Shown here in pieces: positions 18,470-27,214 of a DNA stretch of 64,000 nt (positions are counted from its first letter, which is position 1; the number at the start of each line of letters is the position of its first letter). The notes under the pieces were generated by a model. That model made no database searches. It saw only the letters and a program-made list of their open reading frames with translations, and was not told where the DNA came from. The stretch is taken from assembly GCF_000014965.1 (NCBI RefSeq), contig NC_008554.1, positions 2,778,001-2,842,000 on the forward strand. The letters run 5' to 3'. The position numbers and the translations under genes are program-made. This stretch comes from Syntrophobacter fumaroxidans MPOB (GTDB lineage Bacteria > Desulfobacterota > Syntrophobacteria > Syntrophobacterales > Syntrophobacteraceae).

Positions 18470-19475
18470 TCAACTGATCATATTGATCCTGGTCATCGTG
18501 GTCTCGTTGATCTTCGATTACACCAACGGCGCACACGACAGCGCCAACGCCATCGCCACGGTGGTGTCGACCAAGGTCCTGTCCCCCAGAACCGCCGTGC
18601 TCATGGCCGCCGTACTGAACTTCGTCGGAGCGCTGGCCGGCACCAAGGTCGCTCACACCATCGGCAGCGGAATCGTGCGCCCGGAGATGATCACCGGGTC
18701 GCAGGGAATCGTTCTGGCCGCACTGTCCGGAGCGATCGCCTGGAACCTGCTGACCTGGTACCTCGGGCTGCCCTCGTCATCCTCCCATGCGCTCATCGGC
18801 GGGCTCGTGGGGGCGGCGGTCACGCACGGCGGCTGGGACTCCCTCAATTACTGGAATATATTCTATAAAGTGATTCTTCCCCTATTCCTGTCCCCCATGG
18901 CCGGCATGATCGGCGGTTACGTTCTCATGGTGTCGCTGGCGTGGCTGTGTTTCAGGTCCCATCCGCGCAAATGCAACAGTACCTTTCGAAGGCTCCAGGT
19001 GCTTTCTTCGGCTTTTATGGCTACGAGCCACGGTCTGAACGATGCTCAGAAGACCATGGGAATCATGACCCTGGCCCTGTTCCTCTTCCACCAGGTACCC
19101 GTCCTGGAGATTCCTCTCTGGGTAAAGCTGTCCTGCGCCGTGGCCATGGCCCTGGGAACCGCCACAGGCGGATGGAGGATCGTGAAGACGATGGGCCACA
19201 AAATTTTCAAACTGGAAGCCGTTCACGGTTTTGCGGCGGAAACCGCCGCCGCCCTGGTCATCACCGCGGCTTCCACCGTGGGCGCCCCCATCAGCACCAC
19301 TCACACCATTTCGTCCTCCGTGCTGGGAGTGGGGGCTTCCAAGCGGCTTTCCGCAGTCCGGTGGGGCATTGCCGGGCACATGGTGATCGCCTGGATTCTC
19401 ACGCTCCCGGCCGCCGCTCTTGTTGCCGGTTTCTTCCTCCATTGCTTCCACCTGCTCGGTCTTGTCACCTATTAG
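18462..19475 (+). CDS. pit: PiT-family inorganic phosphate transporter
   Basis: The 337-residue protein of about ten membrane helices has the two inverted PiT signatures: DYTNGAHDSANAIATVVSTK near the N-terminus and SHGLNDAQKTMGIM in the second half. Both contain the conserved Asp/Asn residues that bind phosphate or metal-phosphate. The ATG overlaps the end of the PhoU-like gene. It is expected to import phosphate by H+ or Na+ symport across the inner membrane. Confidence 0.95.
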   Translation: MHDQLIILILVIVVSLIFDYTNGAHDSANAIATVVSTKVLSPRTAVLMAAVLNFVGALAGTKVAHTIGSGIVRPEMITGSQGIVLAALSGAIAWNLLTWYLGLPSSSSHALIGGLVGAAVTHGGWDSLNYWNIFYKVILPLFLSPMAGMIGGYVLMVSLAWLCFRSHPRKCNSTFRRLQVLSSAFMATSHGLNDAQKTMGIMTLALFLFHQVPVLEIPLWVKLSCAVAMALGTATGGWRIVKTMGHKIFKLEAVHGFAAETAAALVITAASTVGAPISTTHTISSSVLGVGASKRLSAVRWGIAGHMVIAWILTLPAAALVAGFFLHCFHLLGLVTY

Positions 19476-19656
19476 GCATACACCCGCACGGATCGCTTCG
19501 CCAATCCGGGGAAACCCGTTGCACGCGGACATCGCCTCGGATATACACTTATACGGATACGATGCGCGACGATCTGCGATTCGCTCAACGCCGCGCATGA
19601 TGCAGGCGGGGGCGTTGAGCTCCGGATATGAACAACTCGAAGGAAAGGCGATCCCC

Positions 19657-19956
19657 ATGAGCATCAAGATGCCGGTGAAATTCCATGGCAGCTACCGGGT
19701 GGCGGTCCGCCACGGGGGCTTCGAACGCAAGGAAATCTGCCAGAAGTTGAGCCTGATCGCTCTCTCCGGAAAGCCGAAAGCCGCAAGCGAAAGCGACCCC
19801 GGCGACGGGCCGGCGCCCTCCTACCAGATCACGTACTATACGTTCGGCTGCAAACGGATGGTGGAAGGAAAGCTCAAGGAAAACGCGGAGGACAGGCTGG
19901 TTTTCGACGCGGACGGCAAGGAATACGAGTTCACCCCGTCGGAAACCGCCTGCTGA
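19657..19956 (+). CDS. Small hypothetical protein
   Basis: A 99-residue soluble protein starting MSIKMPVKF. It has two cysteines (EICQK and FGCKR), a Pro-rich linker and a beta-strand-like C-terminus. No signal peptide or family was recognised. AAGGAAAGG lies seven or more bases upstream of the ATG at 19657; the frame is open further upstream but without coding character. Lies 181 bases after the phosphate transporter, and convergent with the next gene. Confidence 0.6.
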   Translation: MSIKMPVKFHGSYRVAVRHGGFERKEICQKLSLIALSGKPKAASESDPGDGPAPSYQITYYTFGCKRMVEGKLKENAEDRLVFDADGKEYEFTPSETAC

Positions 19957-19964
19957 GGGCGGCT

Positions 19965-20474
19965 TCACTTTGCCGCTCTATTGGTAATGTCTCGTACCGT
20001 GGCCTTGTTCAGGAGCTCCATGAATCGGGGATTGGCGAGAAGAGTGTTCAGATCGCCCGAATTCACGGCCGTCATGATTTCGGGGTCTCGCAGAACCGCC
20101 TGGAAATCCGGGTCTTCGGCCAGACTGCCGACCATGCTCATGAGCTCTTCGTTACCTGCCATGGTCTGCCTCAACACGTCCACCTGTTCCCCGATGGAAA
20201 TCTGTCCCGCTTTCGCCGGCTTCGGCGGCACCGCCGCGGCGGACCCCGCCTCGACCGCGCTTCCGATCCTGACGCCCCGCACCTTGGATTGATCGATGGT
20301 GAGCGTCCCGAGGCCCGAAGACTGCACGGTATACACCCCGTCGACCAGGGACACGATTTCCCCGCGCACGGTGCTGCCGTCGTTCAGCTCGATCAGGGCG
20401 GTCTTACCGCCGCCGACCGCGACACCGACAAGCGAGCCCCACAACACGAGAACCGCAAGGATATGCCGTTTCAT
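19965..20474 (-). CDS. Secreted protein with STI1-like helical repeat
   Basis: The 169-residue product has a signal peptide (MKRHILAVLVLWGSLVGVAVG). A small beta-rich segment follows that may bind nucleic acid or protein (LIELNDGSTVRGEIVSLVDGV resembles an Sm-like or PRC-type strand pattern). The C-terminal third (about 115-165) has repeated Asp-Pro/Asn-Pro helices (EDPDFQAVLRDPEIM, LLANPRFMELL), as in STI1/Tic40 chaperone-binding domains. The ATG 20474 gives the best signal peptide. Function is unknown; a periplasmic protein-protein interaction role is inferred. Confidence 0.75.
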   Translation of the reverse strand: MKRHILAVLVLWGSLVGVAVGGGKTALIELNDGSTVRGEIVSLVDGVYTVQSSGLGTLTIDQSKVRGVRIGSAVEAGSAAAVPPKPAKAGQISIGEQVDVLRQTMAGNEELMSMVGSLAEDPDFQAVLRDPEIMTAVNSGDLNTLLANPRFMELLNKATVRDITNRAAK

Positions 20475-20609
20475 CTCATTGCCCTCTCTTGGCTGCGCGA
20501 CGGCTCTTGAATCCGACCGGGCGGGGAATCCATCATGAAACAAGCCCTGCCGGGCTTCAATCGGCCCGGTGCGACCCCGGCGATGGCATCCACCATGAAA
20601 GTCGCTTCA

Positions 20610-20939
20610 TTATTGGACCGCGCCAACAGCCTGCAGCCCTTTTAACGTTCTTCCTTCCTCGAAGCGCCAGTCCACATAGGCGCGCACCTTCAGGTTGGCG
20701 CTCACTGCGCTCAGGGCGATGGCCAGGAGCCTGTCCGTCCGATCGGCGGGCAACGTGAACGTCCTGCTTTCGGTCACCCCCGGGCGCGCCAGGGTGATCT
20801 GAAAGACGCCCATCCGATTCTGCCCGACTCTGACCACCGTGCAGTTGTACCAGGCATAATCAGCCAGGGCGTTTCCCGCGGTCAGGACAAGCAAGCAGAA
20901 CACCACCGGCAATATCAGCATCTTCCTCGCCGTGTTCAT
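20610..20939 (-). CDS. Small secreted hypothetical protein
   Basis: 109 residues with a clear signal peptide (MNTARKMLILPVVFCLLVLT, cleaved near ALA-DYAWY). The mature part is about 80 residues with one Cys and alternating hydrophobic strands. No family was recognised. It lies downstream of the subtilase on the same strand with a 115-base gap, so joint export or co-transcription is possible. A weak CCGGGC/GCCCGG hairpin (20550-20569) lies after its stop codon. Confidence 0.7.
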   Translation of the reverse strand: MNTARKMLILPVVFCLLVLTAGNALADYAWYNCTVVRVGQNRMGVFQITLARPGVTESRTFTLPADRTDRLLAIALSAVSANLKVRAYVDWRFEEGRTLKGLQAVGAVQ

Positions 20940-21054
20940 GAAAAGACTCCTTCAAACGTATTTGGCCGGCAGGAACCACAGGACTCCCGCACCCGGCGAC
21001 CGGCCCCGCCGGAATGCGTATGGCGCGACTCGCCCGGCAGGGTTTCGGCCACGG

Positions 21055-22824
21055 TCACCGCGAGCCGTCCCTGAGCAGCAGCGGCAGCCAGGACGCCGGA
21101 TTCGGCCTGCTGTAGACCGCGCTCAGACGAGTGGTCCGACCGGGTTCGACGACCGCCGTCAGGACAACGGGCGTTTTCCATCCGGCGACGATTTTCAATT
21201 CCACCGTGTGCCCTCCGGCCGCGAGACCCGAAACCTGTTGCCCGTCGACTTTCCAGGGACCTCCGTCCACTCTCCACCGCCCCCCCGCGGCGACCGCCTG
21301 CGAGGGCTCCAGGGTCACCTGGAGCGTACCGGTCGATATGGCCCGCCGGTAGGCCGCGTAGGCATCGATCCGTCCCCAGCCGTAGACGTTGTTGGGAACG
21401 TCCGTGGGGCCGTCGTCGCCGCAGCCCTGGCTTGTGACCAGGTGGAGCGCGGTCCGTTCGGCGATGCGTTCGAGCAGATCCACCTGCCCGGAGAGGCGCG
21501 AATTGGCCGAAACGAGCAGCGCCGCCAGTCCCGCGACGTGAGGCGCGGCCATGCTGGTGCCGCTCATGATGGAATAACCGCCGCCCTTGAAGCTGGAACG
21601 GATGGAGACTCCCGGCGCGGAGATATCCGGCTTGCGACGGTTGCTTCCGTCGGAGGTGACTGGCCCCCGGCTGCTGAACGTGGCGATGACGTCGCTCCTG
21701 TCCGTGGCTCCGACCGTGAAAGAGGCCCTGTAAATGGCGGCCGGGTCCATGACCGTCTCACAGGGGGCCCCGGCGTTGCCCGCCGACTGCACGGTCAGGA
21801 TGCCGGCCGCCCTCACGTTGTTCACCACCGTGAGCAAAACGTTCGGATCCTCACAGCCTTCACCCGGCGTACAGCTCCAGGAGTTGTTGATCACGTCCGG
21901 AGCCATGGCGGGATCGGCGTCGCTGCCATCCATCCGCGTCGGGGCGATGAACCATTGGAAACATTCCGCATAGGTCGCAGGCGTGCCCATCCCGTTGTCC
22001 ATGTTGCGGCAGCCGATCCAGCGGGCGCCCGGTGCCATCCCGATCCGGTCGGCATCACCGTCGTCGCCGACCATGGTGCCCATGGTGTGCGTGCCGTGAC
22101 CATAGTCGTCGCAAGGGACGGGAGAATCGGCCGGGCAGGTTCCGTCTCCCCCGCTGTGAACGGCGTCATGCCAGTTGTAGTCGTGGTCTGCCGAGGTTCC
22201 GTTCCATCCGCGGTACTGACGCTTCAGCGCGGGATGATCCCATTGGTAACCGGTATCCTGTCCGGCCACCACCGCGCCCTGCCCTGTGAACCCCGCATCC
22301 CACACGGCCGGGGCATTCACCCTGGCGATGTTCCACTGGACGGCCGCCGGAGATTGCGGCGCCGCGCCCGCGGCGGAAGGGAACGGCTGCTGGAGGCGGA
22401 CCGACGGATTGGCGTGGACGCGCGCCACATCCGGACGAGCGGCCATGGCGTTGACCACCTCGGCCCCGCCGCGAACCCATATCATGTTGGCAATCCAGAA
22501 GGGCCGGAAGTCGGCTCCGAGCGATTGCAAAGCCTCGATCACCGGCCCCTGGGCGCGCTCGGCCGCAGCCGTCAGGGCGCGAACCACGTACAGGCCTTTT
22601 TGGGCTTTGTCCGCGAGGTCTCCCGCGCCGCTCAGATCGGCCTGTTCCGCGAGAAACACGAGAAATTCCGTCTTCCCCTCCGAGGCCTTCCGCATCACCA
22701 GGCGGTCGACCTTCGCCGGCCGTTCGATGAAAACCGTCGCCCCCGGTCTCCCTGTCCCCGCCCAAACCGCCGCAAAAACGGTCACGGCGGAAATCAGGGC
22801 CAATCGCTTCAGTGCCCGCCACAT
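21055..22824 (-). CDS. Secreted subtilisin-like serine protease (S8)
   Basis: The 589-residue protein has a signal peptide, an inhibitor-like propeptide (about 35-145), and a catalytic domain with the full triad: Asp190 (GQDTGYQWDHP), His243 (DYGHGTHTMGT) and Ser424 (SGTSMAAPHVAG). Asn350 (SAGN) is the oxyanion-hole residue. The catalytic domain also holds several cysteines (for example WSCTPGEGC), which could form disulfides in the periplasm or outside. A C-terminal PEGA-like beta domain (about 500-575) probably binds the cell surface or a substrate. An extracellular role is inferred from the signal. Confidence 0.94.
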   Translation of the reverse strand: MWRALKRLALISAVTVFAAVWAGTGRPGATVFIERPAKVDRLVMRKASEGKTEFLVFLAEQADLSGAGDLADKAQKGLYVVRALTAAAERAQGPVIEALQSLGADFRPFWIANMIWVRGGAEVVNAMAARPDVARVHANPSVRLQQPFPSAAGAAPQSPAAVQWNIARVNAPAVWDAGFTGQGAVVAGQDTGYQWDHPALKRQYRGWNGTSADHDYNWHDAVHSGGDGTCPADSPVPCDDYGHGTHTMGTMVGDDGDADRIGMAPGARWIGCRNMDNGMGTPATYAECFQWFIAPTRMDGSDADPAMAPDVINNSWSCTPGEGCEDPNVLLTVVNNVRAAGILTVQSAGNAGAPCETVMDPAAIYRASFTVGATDRSDVIATFSSRGPVTSDGSNRRKPDISAPGVSIRSSFKGGGYSIMSGTSMAAPHVAGLAALLVSANSRLSGQVDLLERIAERTALHLVTSQGCGDDGPTDVPNNVYGWGRIDAYAAYRRAISTGTLQVTLEPSQAVAAGGRWRVDGGPWKVDGQQVSGLAAGGHTVELKIVAGWKTPVVLTAVVEPGRTTRLSAVYSRPNPASWLPLLLRDGSR

Positions 22825-23071
22825 GATCCGCTGCTCCCGACGAGACGCCCATATGCCTTTCCGGCAAATTCCCGCGCGGCACGCCCCCCTGCTTCCCCGC
22901 GAAAGATCGGCCCCGGTGGGCGTTGCCCGTACCTTACGGAAAACACGGGCAATATAGCCTACAAATCACAGGGATACAAGACCGCGGCACGGCGCTCGGC
23001 CGCATCGGGCACTTCGGCTGACAACCGTATCCGGCATTGGGAAATGGCTTCTCGGGGTTGGGGAACGGCTT
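22825..23071. other. Intergenic spacer upstream of the protease
   Basis: No gene is seen. It should hold the promoter of the protease on the minus strand. Towards 23072 it merges with dispersed repeat copy C, and both together separate the protease from the end of the thiolase gene. Confidence 0.45.
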
Positions 23072-23298
23072 ATACCGAGGTGCCTTCAAGATGAGCGCGT
23101 TGGCCGGGAGGGCATAAAGCCCTTCCCTACGTCTGACGGGCATATCGGTTCGTCGTGGTGGGGTTTATCTCCGCCCGCGTCACCCTCCCGACGGCAGGTG
23201 TTGTGTCATCCTGAACGCAATTATCCATGAGGCTGCGCTTCACCCGCGAGGCATGAAAACAGACTCATCCGGGAACTTATTTTCCAGGTAAAATTGCA
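23072..23298 (+). repeat. Dispersed intergenic repeat, copy C
   Basis: This is the most complete copy. It holds an inverted GGGCATAAAGCCCTTCCC module, the module CCCGCCCGC/GGCAGGTGTTGTGTCAT, then the module with AACGCAATTATCCATG and AAAACAGACTCATCCGGGA ending in TTTTCCAGGTAA. It is located past the thiolase stop codon. Confidence 0.85.
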
Positions 23299-23415
23299 TG
23301 ACCTGTGGATTGCGCCTCGAAGACGCGAACGCGCGTCATCACCGAGTACGGCCGAAAAATCCGGCCCGCGTCCGTGGCGGGATGTCATCGGTCGCCATGC
23401 ATCAACGGTTCGCGA

Positions 23416-24696
23416 TCAGGAATCGCCGTCCGGTGTGCGTTCAACGATGGCGGCGATGCCGTGGCCGCCGCCTCCGCAGATGGTTTCCAGGCCGAAGCGG
23501 GCATTTCGCCTGCGAAGCTCGTGGAGCAGGGTGACCATGCGCATGGTCCCGGTGGCTGCGATGGGGTGCCCGAGCGAGATTCCCGACCCGTTCACGTTCA
23601 CCTTGCGGTCGAGGTCCGCGGAATCGATCTTCATGAGCTTCGCATCCGCGAGCATCTGGGCCGCAAAAGCCTCCTGGATTTCGATGAGGTCCATGTCCTC
23701 CACGGTGAGCTCGGCGCGATTCATCGCCTTGTCGACGGCGGCCGGCACGGCGGGGTAGGTGAGCGTCGGATCGGCGGCGGCAACGGCAAAGGATTTGAGC
23801 GAGGCGAGCGGCTGAATGCCCAGCGCAAGGGCGCAGCTCTCGCCCATGAGCACGACCGCGGCGGCTCCGTCATTTTCGCTCGAGGAATTGCCCGCCGTGC
23901 AGATTCCGTCTTCGTAGACCACGGGCAGACGCGACAGTTTCTCCAGGGCCGTGTCGCGGCGCGGCGGCTCGTCGGTGTCGATGGCGAGCGACTGTCCCTT
24001 TTTGCGCGGAACCACCACGGGAACGATCTCCTCCCGGAACTTGCCCGAATCGATGGCTTCACACGCCCTGCGGTGACTGCGCAACGCCCACCGGTCCGCC
24101 TCCTCGCGGGATATGTTCTCCCCGCGGGCGGCCGCTTCCGCCCAGGTCATCATGGAGTTGAGCTCCCCGAACCGTTCGATGGGCTGCGACATTACCCGTG
24201 CCCGCTGGATCCGGTCGAACAAGGGAAGGCCCCACATGGAAAGCGATCCATGTCCGCGCGGCATGAAACCCCAGCGCGGATCGCGCCGGCCCTCCATCCC
24301 CCATTTGATGAATTCCCCCGGTATGTAGAATTCGGCGGTGCTCATGCTTTCCACTCCGCCCGCGACGACAATGGAAGCGTGACCGCATTGGATCTTCATG
24401 GCCCCGAAACAGATTGCATCCAAGCCGGAGCAGCAGCGGCGGTCGAGGGTGATGCCGGGGACTTCCACCGGCCAGCCGGCGGTGAGGAGCGCCATCCGGG
24501 CGATATTCACATATTCGCCGCTCTGGTAGGACTGTCCCATGATGACGTCTTCCACCCGGGCGGGGTCCACGTTCGCGCGTTTCACCGCTTCGTTGAGAAC
24601 CAGCGCCCCGAGGACATACGCCGGCACTTCGCGCAACGCCCCGAGATAACTGCCGATGGGAGTCCTCACCGCCGAAGCGATCACAACCTGTTCCAT
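23416..24696 (-). CDS. Acetyl-CoA acetyltransferase (thiolase)
   Basis: A 426-residue thiolase that splits 3-oxoacyl-CoA with CoA, or runs the condensation. Conserved parts are SAVRTPIGSYLGAL, the catalytic Cys in RRCCSGLDAI, the NEAF-like QEAFAAQ, GSGISLGHPIAATG with the catalytic His, and the C-terminal CGGGGHGIA. I start at the second ATG (24696), nine bases after GAGGGAG; the first, at 24705, abuts the ribosome site. It is last in the liv gene cluster (97 bases after livF), which suggests it degrades a compound imported by that system. Confidence 0.93.
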   Translation of the reverse strand: MEQVVIASAVRTPIGSYLGALREVPAYVLGALVLNEAVKRANVDPARVEDVIMGQSYQSGEYVNIARMALLTAGWPVEVPGITLDRRCCSGLDAICFGAMKIQCGHASIVVAGGVESMSTAEFYIPGEFIKWGMEGRRDPRWGFMPRGHGSLSMWGLPLFDRIQRARVMSQPIERFGELNSMMTWAEAAARGENISREEADRWALRSHRRACEAIDSGKFREEIVPVVVPRKKGQSLAIDTDEPPRRDTALEKLSRLPVVYEDGICTAGNSSSENDGAAAVVLMGESCALALGIQPLASLKSFAVAAADPTLTYPAVPAAVDKAMNRAELTVEDMDLIEIQEAFAAQMLADAKLMKIDSADLDRKVNVNGSGISLGHPIAATGTMRMVTLLHELRRRNARFGLETICGGGGHGIAAIVERTPDGDS

Positions 24697-24793
24697 TTCC
24701 TTCATCTCCCTCGCTGAACCAGGCCCCCTTCAAGGAGGGTGGTCACAATGCTTTTCAAAGGCGCGGGGATCCTTCCCGCCGCACAAAATGGTG

Positions 24794-25495
24794 CTACATG
24801 CCCAGGTAGGCGCGTCGAATGCCGTCATCCTCCATAAGGTCCGCCGACACCCCTTCGCGGACCATACGGCCGCTTTCCATGACGTAGGCCCGTTGCGAGT
24901 GTCGCAGGGCCTGTTCCACGTTCTGTTCCACCAGGAGGATGGTGGTCTCTTCCACGAGCCGGTCGAGCGCGCGGTAGATTTCCCTGGTGACCAGGGGCGC
25001 CAGGCCGAGGGACAATTCATCGATCAACAGCAGTTCGGGCCGGCTCATGAGCGCCCGTCCCACGGCAAGCATCTGCTGTTCGCCGCCGGACAGGGTCCCC
25101 GCCGCCTGGCCCCTGCGTTTTTCGAGCGCCGGGAAGATGTGCATGACGTGTTCCATGGTGCGCTGCATGTCTGCCCGACCCCGCTTGGGGTAAGCACCCA
25201 TTTCGAGGTTCTCCGCCACGGTCATCTCGCGGTACACGCGGCGGCCTTCCGGCACGAGGGCCACGCCCGACTGTATGATGCGGTGGGGTTTCATGCCTCT
25301 CAAGGGCTCTCCCCTGAACCTGATTTCTCCCCGTCGCGGGGGCAGGACCCCCGTAATGGCGGCCAACAATGAAGACTTCCCCGCGCCGTTGCTGCCCAGA
25401 ATGGCCACGCGTTCCCCCAGGTGCACGTCGAACGAGACCTCCCAGAGCACCTGGGTCTCCCCCCGAAAAACGTCGATTGCCGATACTTCGAGCAT
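24794..25495 (-). CDS. livF: Branched-chain amino acid ABC transporter ATPase LivF
   Basis: A 233-residue ATPase with Walker A GSNGAGKSS, the Q-loop region, signature LSGGEQQML and Walker B LLLIDELSLGL. The segment VPEGRRVYREMTVAENL is a LivF hallmark. It energises the importer together with LivG from the cytoplasmic face. The ATG 25495 follows the end of livG with five bases between them, so translation is probably coupled. Confidence 0.95.
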   Translation of the reverse strand: MLEVSAIDVFRGETQVLWEVSFDVHLGERVAILGSNGAGKSSLLAAITGVLPPRRGEIRFRGEPLRGMKPHRIIQSGVALVPEGRRVYREMTVAENLEMGAYPKRGRADMQRTMEHVMHIFPALEKRRGQAAGTLSGGEQQMLAVGRALMSRPELLLIDELSLGLAPLVTREIYRALDRLVEETTILLVEQNVEQALRHSQRAYVMESGRMVREGVSADLMEDDGIRRAYLGM

Positions 25496-25500
25496 GGTCC

Positions 25501-26220
25501 TTATTCTCCCAGATAGGCCTGAATGACCCTCGAATCCCTGACGACCTCCTCGGGGGTTCCTTTCATCAAGTGCCTGCCCTGGTCCAGGACGATCACCTTC
25601 TCCGCCGCCCTCATGATCGCCCCCATGACGTGCTCGATCCAGAACACGGTCAAATGGTGCTCGTCGCGCAGCTTGCGAATGAAATCGACGGCCTGGACGA
25701 TTTCCTGGGAGTTGAGGCCCCCCAGCACTTCGTCCAGCATGAGCAGCTTCGGCCGGGTGGCCAGGGACCGGGCGATCTCCAGCCGTTTCTTCTGAATCAC
25801 GTTCAAACTCCCGGCCGGGGTATCGGCGAGGCCCCCCATGCCCACCATTTCCAGGTAGCGTGGGGCGGTCTGGCGCCACAGGGCGCGACCTTGAGGGGCG
25901 GGCCCGTTGACCAGGGCCACTCCGACGTTTTCCAGGCAGGTCATGGCGGCGAACGGGCGCGTCACCTGGAAAGTCCTGGCAATGCCCCTGCGGCACAGCT
26001 CGTTGGCCGGCCTCCCGGTTATGTCCTGCCCCTCGAAAAGGATCCTCCCCGCACCGGGTTTCAGCGCTCCCGCAACGAGGTTGAAAAGCGTGGTCTTGCC
26101 GGCCCCGTTGGGCCCGATCAACCCCACGATGGTTCCCTCTTCCACGGTGAAGCTCACGGCGTCGAGCGCCGTCACGCCCCCGAATCGCCTGGTCAGCCCA
26201 TGCCCCTCCAACAACGCCAA
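25501..26220 (-). CDS. livG: Branched-chain amino acid ABC transporter ATPase LivG
   Basis: The second ATPase (239 residues) carries Walker A GPNGAGKTT and the LivG-type TFQVTRPFAAMTCLENV. The usual LPYGxQRRLE signature is replaced by SLNVIQKKRLEIARSLA, and Walker B reads LLMLDEVLGGLN without the usual Pro; such changes are known in a Liv subgroup. The start is a TTG at 26220, seven bases after GGAGGG. An upstream in-frame ATG would need an extra 18 residues and overlaps livM. Distance from the livM stop is 13 bases. Confidence 0.93.
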   Translation of the reverse strand: MALLEGHGLTRRFGGVTALDAVSFTVEEGTIVGLIGPNGAGKTTLFNLVAGALKPGAGRILFEGQDITGRPANELCRRGIARTFQVTRPFAAMTCLENVGVALVNGPAPQGRALWRQTAPRYLEMVGMGGLADTPAGSLNVIQKKRLEIARSLATRPKLLMLDEVLGGLNSQEIVQAVDFIRKLRDEHHLTVFWIEHVMGAIMRAAEKVIVLDQGRHLMKGTPEEVVRDSRVIQAYLGE

Positions 26221-26233
26221 GGTTCTTCCCTCC

Positions 26234-27190
26234 CTAAGATTTCGCCGCCGCGGCGACCGTCTTTGCAGGCGCACGCCGGCGCACCAGCCGATCTTTCGCC
26301 AGCCCCATCAGGCCGTTGGGGGCGAACCGGGCCGCCACCAGGGCGATCAGGCCAAACACCAGGACGTGATATTCCCCGTACGCACGAATGTATTCGGACA
26401 GGATCTCCAGGGAAAAAGCCCCGATGATCGGCCCCGGAAAAGACCCCATGCCGCCGATCACCGTCATGGACAGCACCAGGAACTGCTGATCGAGCGACGG
26501 GATTTCCGGCGTGATCAGGAGCAGGTAGTGCCCGTAGAGCCCGCCCGCCATGCCCGCAAGGGCGCTGGAGACCGTGAAGGCGAGCACGCGCACCCTGACC
26601 ACGTCGACTCCGAGCGAGGCGGCCGCCCGCTCATCATTCTGCACGGCGCGGAAATTCAGTCCGATGTTGGAATGGATCAGTCGGTATATGATGATCAGGG
26701 TCAGCACCGCCGCCCCCAGCATGACGTAGAAATAGCCGACCTTGGAATACTCCGCGAACAGGCCGGGCACCTGGAGCCCCATGGTGCCGCGGGTCACCTC
26801 GTATTCGTTGGTGATGATGATCCGCAGGATTTCGGAAAAGCCCAGCGTCGTGAGGGACAGGTAGATGCCCCCCATCCTCAGGCAAAGAACGCCGACCGCC
26901 AGGCCGAGCAGCGCGGCCAGCATCGTGCCGACGACCACGCCGATCCAGGGGTTCAGTCCGAACCTGACGGCCAGAATCCCCGACGTGTAGGCGCCGATCC
27001 CCGCAAAAGCCGCATGGGCGAAGGAAACCTGGCCCGTGTACCCGGCCAGCAGGTTCCAGCTCGATGCCATCATCAGGTAGAACAGGCTGACGATCACCAC
27101 GTGCAGGTGATAGGAGCCGAGGCCGAACGGCAGGAAGCCGAACAGCACGACAGCCGGGACAAGGACCTGGTAGAAGCGTTTGTCAGTCAC
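26234..27190 (-). CDS. livM: Branched-chain amino acid ABC transporter permease LivM
   Basis: A 318-residue permease with about eight to ten membrane segments. LivM-typical blocks are NLLAGYTGQVSFAHAAFAGIGAY and IGGMGSFPGPIIGAF. It forms the transmembrane channel with LivH. It starts 24 bases after livH and is closely followed by livG. The basic, alanine-rich tail (RRRAPAKTVAAAAKS) is cytoplasmic. Confidence 0.95.
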   Translation of the reverse strand: MTDKRFYQVLVPAVVLFGFLPFGLGSYHLHVVIVSLFYLMMASSWNLLAGYTGQVSFAHAAFAGIGAYTSGILAVRFGLNPWIGVVVGTMLAALLGLAVGVLCLRMGGIYLSLTTLGFSEILRIIITNEYEVTRGTMGLQVPGLFAEYSKVGYFYVMLGAAVLTLIIIYRLIHSNIGLNFRAVQNDERAAASLGVDVVRVRVLAFTVSSALAGMAGGLYGHYLLLITPEIPSLDQQFLVLSMTVIGGMGSFPGPIIGAFSLEILSEYIRAYGEYHVLVFGLIALVAARFAPNGLMGLAKDRLVRRRAPAKTVAAAAKS

Positions 27191-27214
27191 CGAACCCCTC
27201 GTAAATCGTATGGG

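Noticed and set aside
20932-23094. Long plus-strand frame opposite the subtilase
   Set aside because: Low-complexity Arg/Gly/Pro/His-rich translation; the minus strand encodes a protease with an intact catalytic triad.
23305-24717. Plus-strand frame opposite the thiolase
   Set aside because: Antisense shadow of the thiolase; composition typical of reversed GC-rich codons.
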